DNA of 5,418 nt from an uncultured Syntrophobacteraceae bacterium (GTDB lineage: Bacteria; Desulfobacterota; Syntrophobacteria; Syntrophobacterales; Syntrophobacteraceae). Position numbers and translations under genes: made by a program. The notes beneath the pieces are model-generated. The model saw only the letters and a program-made list of their open reading frames with translations, was not told the DNA's origin and did no database searches. The stretch is taken from contig CALBZH010000372.1 in assembly GCA_937889795.1 (NCBI GenBank), positions 1-5,418 of the forward strand, read 5' to 3'. Positions within the stretch are counted from its first letter, which is position 1. Every line of letters begins with the position of its first letter. Below, piece after piece: positions 1-5,418 of the stretch.

Positions 1-757
1 TCTTCTGCTGGATGCCCATTTCGGTGCATTGCTGGAGAGCAGCCATCATGTCCCTGCCAAAAAGCACGAGGACCAGGATCTCGGCGTCAGAATCCACAGC
101 TTTCTTCACAGCCTCTTTATAGCGAGGAGAGCCGAGCGGCTCGCCAAGTGGCACCAAAACGTCCGAAGCACTCTCGGTGTTTGTGAATTTCTTGAGCGAA
201 TCGCGGGTTGACCAGCCCCACGCGTAGTCCGAGGTGATATAAAAGTATTTTTTGCCCGAGTGATTCTTGTTGAGGTGGCGAGAGAGCGCATTGGCAGCCA
301 TCCAAGCATTATAGGTCTCTCGAAAGGTATGCCGGTGTCCGTCTTTTCCAGTCACCTCGTTTGCGTAGGTGAGCGTCGCAAGGAAGAGCTTCTTTTGCTC
401 CTGACACAGATTGCTGACTGCCATCGCGACCGCGCTTGAAGACCCGCCCGTGATCATGTCAACACCCTGATCGATGAACCCCTTGACGTTTTCCACCGCT
501 ACTTTCGGGTTGGATTGACTGTCCGCGACCAAAAAGCGGATGTTTCTTCCCAGAATGCCGCCCTGCTTCTCGATCTCATATTTTGCGAGGTTGTAGGCAT
601 TGAGCTGATCTTTCCCTTGAAGGATGTAAGGTCCACTCAAGGGGATGTTGAGGCCGATGACAACTTCATTGTCAGTGGCTCCGTGAGCCCATGAGCTCAA
701 AGCAATAACGAGAACAAAAACTCCCAAGAAAAAGTACGGACGTGCTCCCTGTGACAT
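1..757 (-). CDS. Solute-binding protein of a branched-chain amino acid/urea/amide-type ABC transporter, 3' end cut by window edge
   Basis: The frame is open from ATG (757-755) to the left edge, giving 252 codons with no stop. A classic AAGGAGG lies 8 nt upstream, which decides this ATG over the out-of-frame ATG at 764. Residues 1-27 are a Sec-type signal peptide: a short charged start, a hydrophobic core (FFLGVFVLVIAL) and a likely cut after SSWA or HGA. No lipobox Cys is present, so the product should be a free periplasmic protein. The mature part looks like a type I periplasmic-binding fold (Peripla_BP_6; LivK, UrtA, AmiC relatives): VVIGLNIPLSGPY at 32-44, the KQGGILGRNIRFLVADSQSNP stretch around 64-84, a ligand-loop-like GGSSSAVAMAV at 104-114, ITSDYAWGWS at 174-183 and FGRDMMAALQQ at 233-243. 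Such proteins pass ligand to a LivHMGF-type permease and ATPases, which are not in view. Family assignment is firm. The ligand cannot be read from the sequence. Confidence 0.9.
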   Translation of the reverse strand, partial: MSQGARPYFFLGVFVLVIALSSWAHGATDNEVVIGLNIPLSGPYILQGKDQLNAYNLAKYEIEKQGGILGRNIRFLVADSQSNPKVAVENVKGFIDQGVDMITGGSSSAVAMAVSNLCQEQKKLFLATLTYANEVTGKDGHRHTFRETYNAWMAANALSRHLNKNHSGKKYFYITSDYAWGWSTRDSLKKFTNTESASDVLVPLGEPLGSPRYKEAVKKAVDSDAEILVLVLFGRDMMAALQQCTEMGIQQK

Positions 758-765
758 GTGACATT

Positions 766-772
766 CCTCCTT
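766..772 (-). promoter_or_regulatory. Strong ribosome-binding site of the solute-binding protein gene
   Basis: AAGGAGG on the minus strand sits 8 nt before the ATG at 757-755. It is the strongest Shine-Dalgarno match seen at any start in the window. It fixes the start codon, because the nearby ATG at 764-762 is in another frame and lies only one base from this site. Confidence 0.85.
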
Positions 773-1015
773 GCGCTCATCACCATTCGGACCGGAAAGT
801 GCGAAAACCCCACTGGTGGGCATCAATCCCGGAGACCGGACGGCCTGATCGTCCTGTCCCACTTCGAGTCCCCGATGCGCTCAACAGGAACAGCTGCATG
901 GATGAGACAAGGTTTCGCGAGTTTGTGCCGTGAACCGCAAACGCGCACGCTTGGAAACTCATATCTTCTTTTGCTTTGGGCTAAAAATCGGCAGAGATAT
1001 CGAAGTCTTTAGAGG

Positions 1016-1052
1016 AAAAACAGATGGAAGGCTCCCCAAGCCACAGGGAGCC
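1016..1052 (-). terminator. Candidate intrinsic terminator after the kinase-regulator operon
   Basis: On the minus strand GGCTCCC (1052-1046) pairs perfectly with GGGAGCC (1036-1030) around a 9-nt loop. The stem is followed by nine mixed bases and then TTTTT (1020-1016). The stem is GC-rich and the orientation suits transcripts coming from the regulator gene, whose stop lies about 240 nt upstream. The T-run is short and displaced from the stem, so termination may be weak or factor-assisted. The plus strand has no T-run after the hairpin. Confidence 0.4.
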
Positions 1053-1086
1053 CAAACGGAGGAAGGCCTCAACGGGCCATTTGCGA

Positions 1087-1102
1087 GAGCGCTCGAGCGC
1101 TC
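1087..1102. repeat. 16-bp perfect palindrome, GAGCGCTC repeated twice
   Basis: GAGCGCTCGAGCGCTC equals its own reverse complement. It can also be read as a tandem pair of the self-complementary octamer GAGCGCTC. The flanking bases do not extend the symmetry. Such a site could bind a dimeric regulator or form a small hairpin. Its function is unknown. Confidence 0.6.
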
Positions 1103-1196
1103 CGCACCGCAACCCGCTCAACCAAGCTCTGAGCGCGACCGGATTATCTCAAGGATCCAGAGCTGACTCTTTATCGTAGGTATTATGGCGTCTTAC

Positions 1197-1214
1197 AACC
1201 GCATGAACGCGGTT
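1197..1214. repeat. Inverted repeat AACCGC-N6-GCGGTT
   Basis: AACCGC (1197-1202) and GCGGTT (1209-1214) are perfect inverted arms around ATGAAC. The site starts about 80 nt beyond the regulator stop codon. Neither strand has a T-run after it, so it does not look like an intrinsic terminator. An 18-bp dyad of this shape is compatible with an operator or a transcript-end hairpin. This reading is inference only. Confidence 0.5.
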
Positions 1215-1292
1215 CTGAATGGAGGAGCCAGGCAAAGTCATAGGGAGGCAGAAACGCAGCCTGTCCGCATGGCATACCACGATCGCTTTGCC

Positions 1293-2762
1293 TCAATTCG
1301 AAACGTAATGAACACCTCGCCCTTTCCCTGCACGGTTTAGATGGCCCGCTTCCACCATTTCGTTGAGCTCGCGCAGGGCCTGACGCTCTGATATCGCGTT
1401 GATTTGGGAGTAATACTTGTTTGTGATGAAGCCGTGCTGCTTCACGAATTCGATGGCCTTGTGCTGCCGTGGCCGGAGCCCCGATGCTGGCAGACGCTCG
1501 CCAATATCGGGAACCACCGCCCCGCGCATCTCCTCCGATCGAATCTCGTGCTGCTCGACTTGGACCGGCTCCTCTGGGGGATGCACCTGAGCGGGATTGG
1601 CGATTTCGGCAGGAATGTCACGCAATTGAATCCGATCTCCGCTCGCGAGGATGACCGCCCGCTCGATGGCGTTTTCAAGCTCGCGAACATTTCCAGGCCA
1701 CTGGTAGTCCATGAGCGATCGCAACGCGTCCGAATCGATGCTGATCTTGGATTTTCCAGCCCCTTTTCCGTACTTGCTCAAAAAATGGCTCACGAGGAGG
1801 GGGATATCGTCAGGACGGTCCCGCAACGGCGGCATCTGCACGTGAACCACGTTCAGCCTGTAGAACAGGTCCGACCGGAACCGTCCGGCAGCAACCTCCT
1901 CCTTGAGATTGCGATTGGAGGCGGCGACCACTCTCACGTCAACTCTCAGCGTCGTGCTACCGCCAACGCGCTCGAACTCCATTTCCTGCAGAACACGGAG
2001 CAGCTTGACTTGGAGCGGCGGCGACATTTCCGTGATTTCATCGAGGAACAGGGTTCCCTCATGCGCCAGCTCAAAACGCCCCTTTCGCTGGCTGATGGCC
2101 CCGCTGAACGACCCCTTTTCGTGCCCAAAGAGCTCGCTTTCCAGGAGGGTTTCAGGGAGTGCGCCGCAGTTGACCGTGATGAACGGCAGGTCCCGCCTTG
2201 GGCTGTTGAAGTGGATGGCGCGGGCGATGAGCTCCTTTCCCGTTCCGGATTCACCGCTTATGAGCACCGTCGCCTTCGCAGGGGCCACTTTCTCGATTAG
2301 CTCGTAGACCCGCTGCATCGGGGCGCTTTTCCCGATGATATTGCTGAATTGGTAGCGATCCTGAAGCTCCTGGGTGAGGTATCGATTGCGCCGCAGGAGC
2401 TGGTGATGCTCATAGGCCTTTCGTATGGTGAGCTTGAGCTCCTCATTCTTGAAGGGCTTCAGAATGTAGTCGAAAGCACCCTTCCGCATGGCCTCCACGG
2501 CCTTCTCGACACTCCCGAAGGCGGTCATCATGATCACGGGAAGATCAGGCTTCTCCGCGTGAACGCGCTCGAGAAGCGTCATGCCGTCCAAGCCTGGCAT
2601 CTTCATGTCCGTGATGAGAACATCCAAATCGCTCGCCAACGCCAGCTCCAGGCCCTTTGAGCCTGAATCGGCGGTCATGACCTGATAGCCCGCCTCGGTC
2701 AGGAGGTCTTCGAGCACCAACAAGTAGTTCTTTTCGTCATCAATGATGAGAAGCGTTTCCAT
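1293..2762 (-). CDS. NtrC-class sigma54-dependent response regulator with an atypical winged-helix C-terminus
   Basis: The product is a 489-residue cytoplasmic regulator, probably phosphorylated by the upstream kinase. Residues 1-120 form a receiver domain: acidic pair D8/D9, phospho-acceptor D52 in [12 protein letters not shown]80 and K102 in LKPF. Residues ~140-385 form the AAA+ domain that remodels sigma54 polymerase: Walker A GESGTGKE (170-177), L1 loop GSFSGA (217-222, canonical GAFTGA), Walker B GTLFLDE (236-242), Arg-finger region [11 protein letters not shown] (293-303) and sensor [10 protein letters not shown] (355-362). A Pro/Glu-rich linker (~388-426) follows. The end (~427-489) is not a Fis-type HTH: helices near 430-443, 446-454 and 458-472 and a Gly/Arg-rich wing (GKGRGVHYV, 479-487) read as a winged helix. 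ATG 2762 lies 6 nt after the kinase stop with AGGA overlapping that stop. The stop is TGA (1295-1293). The target genes are unknown; the adjacent transporter gene is one candidate. The class is certain, the winged-helix call is likely. Confidence 0.95.
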   Translation of the reverse strand: METLLIIDDEKNYLLVLEDLLTEAGYQVMTADSGSKGLELALASDLDVLITDMKMPGLDGMTLLERVHAEKPDLPVIMMTAFGSVEKAVEAMRKGAFDYILKPFKNEELKLTIRKAYEHHQLLRRNRYLTQELQDRYQFSNIIGKSAPMQRVYELIEKVAPAKATVLISGESGTGKELIARAIHFNSPRRDLPFITVNCGALPETLLESELFGHEKGSFSGAISQRKGRFELAHEGTLFLDEITEMSPPLQVKLLRVLQEMEFERVGGSTTLRVDVRVVAASNRNLKEEVAAGRFRSDLFYRLNVVHVQMPPLRDRPDDIPLLVSHFLSKYGKGAGKSKISIDSDALRSLMDYQWPGNVRELENAIERAVILASGDRIQLRDIPAEIANPAQVHPPEEPVQVEQHEIRSEEMRGAVVPDIGERLPASGLRPRQHKAIEFVKQHGFITNKYYSQINAISERQALRELNEMVEAGHLNRAGKGRGVHYVSN

Positions 2763-2771
2763 ACCGTCCTA
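2763..2771 (-). promoter_or_regulatory. Kinase stop overlapping the regulator's ribosome-binding site
   Basis: On the minus strand the kinase TAG (2771-2769) shares bases with AGGA (2770-2767), four bases before the regulator ATG at 2762. This arrangement favours translational coupling, so that kinase and regulator are made in a fixed ratio. Coupling is inferred from spacing only. Confidence 0.55.
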
Positions 2772-4244
2772 GACCGATGCTTCCATGATCGATTCCTGCT
2801 CTTTCGGCTGTTTCATCGGCAACCGGATGATCATCACCGTGCCTTTGCCATCCCGACTCCTCGCTTCAATTTCCCCATTATGACTGTCGAGGATGCTCTG
2901 CACAATGGCAAGTCCCAGTCCCGTCCCTGTCTCACGCGTTGTGAAAAACGGGTTGAAGATCTTCTTTCTCACCTCCTCCGGAATTCCCGGACCACTGTCC
3001 CGGATGCGCAATTCAATCCGCGGCCCTCCGTTCGTGCCGTTAAGCAGAACGGTCCTCACGCGCAAAGATCCCCCGTCCGGCATGGCCTGAAGCGCGTTAG
3101 CGAACAGGTTGAGAAAAGCCCGGTACAATAAATCCCCGTCAGCTTCCATGGTGTAGTCGCCCGTCTCGTATACCCGCTCCACGGTGATCGAATGCATCTG
3201 GCACTGAGCCTCGATGGCGTGCAGGTTCCGCTCGATGATGTCCTCGAGACGACAGGGGGCCATGCGGGGGACTTTGGGACGCGCAAAATCCAGGAATTCC
3301 GTGACAATATCATTGAGGCGTGACGATTCCTCCACGATGATCGAGGTGAGCCGCTTCTGGCGATCGTTCTCCGTACGACCGTGCAGCAGCTCCGCCGTGC
3401 TGCGGATGATGCCCAACGGATTACGGATCTCATGAGAGACGCCGGCGATCATTTCTCCCAAGGCTGCCAGACGTTCGGTCTGATGGAGCTGCTCCTCCAG
3501 CTTCTTCCTCTCGGCCGCCCGATCACGTAGAATCCGCTCCGCCCTCCGGCTGATGAGGCTGATCGCAATCAGAAGCAGCGTGACAAAGGCAAGAAAGCTC
3601 AAGACAATGATCACCTGAAACCGTTGGATCGTAAGATAGTCTTCGGTGACATTCTGCGTGATTTCAAATACCCCGAGCACCTTGCCTCGTTTGTAGCTCA
3701 ACCGGCGCTCCTCCCACATGGGCATATACGTCACAAGCGCGCAGGAAGCGCCTTCGAGAAGTAGACCCATGAAGCTCGGCCCTTCCTTGGTCAGCACGGA
3801 GACGGTCTCTTCGCGGAGGGCACGCTGAAACGGCTCACCGAAGCTGCCAACCCGGCCGAGCGCTTCGGTCTCGGTGCTGTAGGTGAGGACCTGGTTCGGG
3901 TCGTAGATGTTCACGCGCTGGATCGAAAATCCATGGATCGTGTTGCGAACGACCCGATCGAGCAGCTCATACTGCTTCGTACGGATCAGTCGGATCTCCC
4001 CCTCCGCCACCAAGGTCGGCAGGGTGAACTGATAGTAGACCTGGTGATTGAGGTTCTCCACGACCAGCAGTGCATAATTTTCGCTTTTCTTCAGGAGAAT
4101 GTCGGCGGCCCTGTTGGAAATGAAGCCCGAAAGAAGCAGGGTGCCGACCAGAATAGCGGCAAGGCTGGTCAGCGAGATATACTTGACCAACCGAAACGGC
4201 TTGATCGCTTCAAGGCTCTTTCGTTTGCTGCTGATGGAATCCAT
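2769..4244 (-). CDS. Membrane-bound sensor histidine kinase (NtrB/AtoS/ZraS-like), partner of the downstream regulator
   Basis: The product has 491 residues. TM1 (~20-43) and TM2 (~208-232) bracket an extracytoplasmic domain of ~160 residues. That domain ends in GKVLGVFEITQNVTEDY (187-203), which recalls the last strand and exit helix of Cache/PAS-like sensors; its ligand is unknown. No clear HAMP follows. A charged, probably coiled helix (~233-258) leads directly to the HisKA H-box SHEIRNPL, with phospho-acceptor H271. The catalytic domain has all ATP-binding boxes: N-box LNLFANALQAM (N383), G1 DSGPGI (416-421), F-box NPFFTT (431-436) and G2 GTGLGL (440-445). It should autophosphorylate H271 and pass the phosphate to D52 of the regulator. 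ATG 4244 is the only reasonable start because TM1 follows closely; no in-frame ATG lies between it and the rarA stop, and its ribosome-binding site is weak (GGGGAT ~12 nt away). The stop is TAG. The family is certain, the stimulus is not known. Confidence 0.95.
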   Translation of the reverse strand: MDSISSKRKSLEAIKPFRLVKYISLTSLAAILVGTLLLSGFISNRAADILLKKSENYALLVVENLNHQVYYQFTLPTLVAEGEIRLIRTKQYELLDRVVRNTIHGFSIQRVNIYDPNQVLTYSTETEALGRVGSFGEPFQRALREETVSVLTKEGPSFMGLLLEGASCALVTYMPMWEERRLSYKRGKVLGVFEITQNVTEDYLTIQRFQVIIVLSFLAFVTLLLIAISLISRRAERILRDRAAERKKLEEQLHQTERLAALGEMIAGVSHEIRNPLGIIRSTAELLHGRTENDRQKRLTSIIVEESSRLNDIVTEFLDFARPKVPRMAPCRLEDIIERNLHAIEAQCQMHSITVERVYETGDYTMEADGDLLYRAFLNLFANALQAMPDGGSLRVRTVLLNGTNGGPRIELRIRDSGPGIPEEVRKKIFNPFFTTRETGTGLGLAIVQSILDSHNGEIEARSRDGKGTVMIIRLPMKQPKEQESIMEASV

Positions 4245-4282
4245 TACCGATCGCGCATCCCCATTTCTTAGATCGCATAACG
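4245..4282 (-). other. 38-nt spacer between rarA and the kinase gene
   Basis: The spacer has no hairpin or T-run, so transcription from rarA probably reads into the kinase. The only Shine-Dalgarno-like string, GGGGAT, lies ~12 nt from the kinase ATG. This suggests modest translation initiation of the kinase. Confidence 0.5.
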
Positions 4283-5418
4283 CTACGATTTCTGGCTCTT
4301 GCCCCTCGTACGGTCCCTCCGTCTCACTTCTTCACGCCGATCCAATAGGGTCTGGCGCCACTTTCCCTCCCAACCCCGGGGAGTTGGCTCATAGTAGACC
4401 GACCCCACCAGATCCTCGGGAAGGTATGTGTCCGGAACCCAGCCCGATGGATCGTCGTGCGCATACCGGTATTCGCTACCGTAACCGATTCGCTTCATGA
4501 GGGTCGTGGGAGCATTGCGAAGATGGAAAGGAACAGGCGCTGTACCGGACTTCTTGGCCGCGTCGAATGCCTGCCCGAACCCCACATCAAGAGCGTTGCT
4601 CTTGGGGGCAAGACAAATATAGACCGTCGCTTGAGCCAGGGCCAGCTCTCCTTCCGGGCTTCCGAGAAACTCGTAGGCCTGAAGCGCCGCGTTGGCCTCC
4701 ACCAGCGCAAAGGGATCCGCCAAACCCACGTCCTCGGAAGCCGCGCGGACCAGGCGCCGTGCAATGTACCGCGGCGCCTCACCTCCATCCAGCATCCGCG
4801 CCAGCCAGTAAAGCGCAGCGTCCGGGTCGCTCCCGCGAAGACTCTTGTGGAAGGCCGATATGAGATTGAAGTGCTCCTCCCCCCCTTTGTCATAATGCAC
4901 CGCCCTCCGGTGCATGGCTTCCTGGATCGCCTCCAGGTCGATCACCCGCACACCGGATTCGGGCTCCGGCGGCGTCGTCAGTACGGCCACTTCCAGCCCG
5001 TTGAGCAGAACACGGGCGTCGCCACCGCAGGCGGCAAAAAGAAAGGCTTCCGCGTCGGATGTCAGACGCGCGGGGTAAGCGGCCAAACCCTTTTCACGAT
5101 TGCGCAGGGCTGCTTCCACGATCGTTCGAAGCTCGGCCTCCGACAACGGTTCGAGCACCAGCACCTGCGAACGGGACAGCAACGGGCGGATGACTTCGAA
5201 GGAGGGATTCTCTGTCGTTGCCCCCAGCAAGAGCACCGTGCCGCTTTCCACATGGGGCAGCAGAACATCCTGCTGCGCTTTGTTGAGGCGATGGACCTCG
5301 TCCATGAAAAGCCATGTGCGCCGTTTTTCCTTCGCCCAGATGAACCGTGCTTCTTCGACCGCCGCGCGGATTTCTTTCGTCCCGGCCATGACTGCCGACA
5401 AGGCTATCAGATGGGCAT
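4283..5418 (-). CDS. rarA: Replication-associated recombination protein A (RarA/MgsA), AAA+ ATPase, N-terminus beyond window
   Basis: RarA is the bacterial relative of Mgs1/WRNIP1. It is a clamp-loader-like tetrameric ATPase that acts on DNA ends and single-strand gaps at stalled replication forks. The frame is open through the right edge: codons reading AHLIA precede the TTG at 5401, which is an internal Leu of the conserved ALSAV block and not a start. About 377 residues are visible; E. coli RarA has 447, so ~70-90 residues including Walker A are missing from view. Counting from the edge: Walker B FMDEVHR (37-43), sensor 1 GATTENPSF (65-73), Arg finger LLSRSQ (79-84), sensor 2 GGDAR (131-135), then the family C-terminal region with HYDKGGEEHFNLISAFHKS (174-192), RGSDPDAALYWLARML, ASEDVGLADP (226-235), LAPKSNA (269-275), HLRNAPT (298-304) and GYGSEYRYAHD (311-321). 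The stop is TAG at 4285-4283. It is the most upstream visible gene and probably continues into the kinase-regulator pair. Confidence 0.97.
   Translation of the reverse strand, partial: AHLIALSAVMAGTKEIRAAVEEARFIWAKEKRRTWLFMDEVHRLNKAQQDVLLPHVESGTVLLLGATTENPSFEVIRPLLSRSQVLVLEPLSEAELRTIVEAALRNREKGLAAYPARLTSDAEAFLFAACGGDARVLLNGLEVAVLTTPPEPESGVRVIDLEAIQEAMHRRAVHYDKGGEEHFNLISAFHKSLRGSDPDAALYWLARMLDGGEAPRYIARRLVRAASEDVGLADPFALVEANAALQAYEFLGSPEGELALAQATVYICLAPKSNALDVGFGQAFDAAKKSGTAPVPFHLRNAPTTLMKRIGYGSEYRYAHDDPSGWVPDTYLPEDLVGSVYYEPTPRGWEGKWRQTLLDRREEVRRRDRTRGKSQKS

Larger units (their letters stand above)
758..1292. other. 535-base intergenic region without a supported gene
   Basis: This gap separates the regulator stop from the solute-binding protein start. 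Short open frames exist on both strands (for example 780-962 minus, 758-1012 plus and 930-1166 plus). Their conceptual proteins match no family I know, are rich in Arg/Ser/Pro as out-of-frame translations often are, and lack good ribosome-binding sites. The region holds a terminator-like hairpin (1016-1052), a 16-bp palindrome (1087-1102), a 6-6-6 inverted repeat (1197-1214) and an AT-richer block at about 961-1020. The AT-richer block is the most plausible place for the binding-protein promoter, but I could not assign -35 and -10 boxes with confidence. I found no tRNA, rRNA, known riboswitch or CRISPR repeat. Confidence 0.7.

Noticed and set aside
919..935. Sigma54-like CGGCACAAACTCGC on the minus strand
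   Set aside because: The spacing between GG and GC is 9 rather than 10 bases and the -12 TTGC is absent. No better -24/-12 site was found on either strand of the gap.
780..962. 60-codon minus-strand frame ending ~22 nt before the binding-protein start, a possible leader peptide
   Set aside because: Its ribosome-binding site is weak. The Ser/Arg/Gly-rich translation matches nothing known and shows no run of a single regulatory amino acid as in attenuation leaders.
930..1166. 78-codon plus-strand frame in the gap
   Set aside because: It has a GTG start without a ribosome-binding site, runs through the terminator-like hairpin and the palindrome, and has no recognisable protein features.
1170..1198. 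Minus-strand promoter candidate TTGTAA-N17-GATAAA
   Set aside because: Spacing is ideal, but each box matches consensus at only 4 of 6 positions and the site lies upstream of the terminator-like hairpin. Chance is likely.
1404..2300. 298-codon plus-strand open frame antisense to the regulator gene
   Set aside because: It lies wholly inside the regulator gene, whose protein has complete receiver and AAA+ motifs. The antisense translation shows no domain and no ribosome-binding site, so it is a shadow of GC-rich coding sequence.
5399..5401. TTG at 5401 as the rarA start codon
   Set aside because: The frame stays open to the window edge, and the residues before it (AHLIA) continue the conserved RarA block. 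Walker A, which must come earlier, is also missing, so the true start is outside the window.

Overview
The window carries four genes, all on the minus strand, so transcription runs from the right edge to the left edge. In that order they are: the C-terminal ~377 codons of rarA (mgsA), a AAA+ ATPase of replication-fork maintenance, whose 5' end lies beyond the right edge; a membrane sensor histidine kinase; an NtrC-class response regulator with a sigma54-type AAA+ domain; and, after a 535-base gap, the first 252 codons of a secreted solute-binding protein of the branched-chain amino acid/urea/amide ABC transporter type, cut by the left edge.

The first three genes are close together (38 nt from rarA to the kinase, 6 nt from the kinase to the regulator) and could be one transcript. 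The kinase and regulator are clearly a pair: the regulator's ribosome-binding site overlaps the kinase stop codon, which suggests translational coupling. The gap that follows holds a hairpin with a downstream T-run on the minus strand (a weak intrinsic-terminator candidate), a 16-bp perfect palindrome and a 6-6-6 inverted repeat. I see no RNA gene, IS element, CRISPR or convincing sigma54 promoter there. The binding-protein gene starts just left of the gap with a strong AGGAGG. It may be the first gene of a transporter operon that continues outside the window.

The main oddity is the response regulator. Its receiver and AAA+ domains are orthodox, but the usual Fis-type helix-turn-helix at the C-terminus is absent. 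In its place, after a Pro/Glu-rich linker, is a ~60-residue segment that reads like a winged helix of the kind seen at the ends of Fic-type and RecG-like/AlbA-type proteins. The sigma54-contact loop is also non-canonical (GSFSGA instead of GAFTGA).

The organism is a moderately GC-rich bacterium. The NtrC-class regulator and the cleavable Sec signal on the binding protein suggest a Gram-negative-type (diderm) cell. Nitrospirota, NC10-like or deltaproteobacteria-like lineages would fit, but nothing in the window fixes the taxon.
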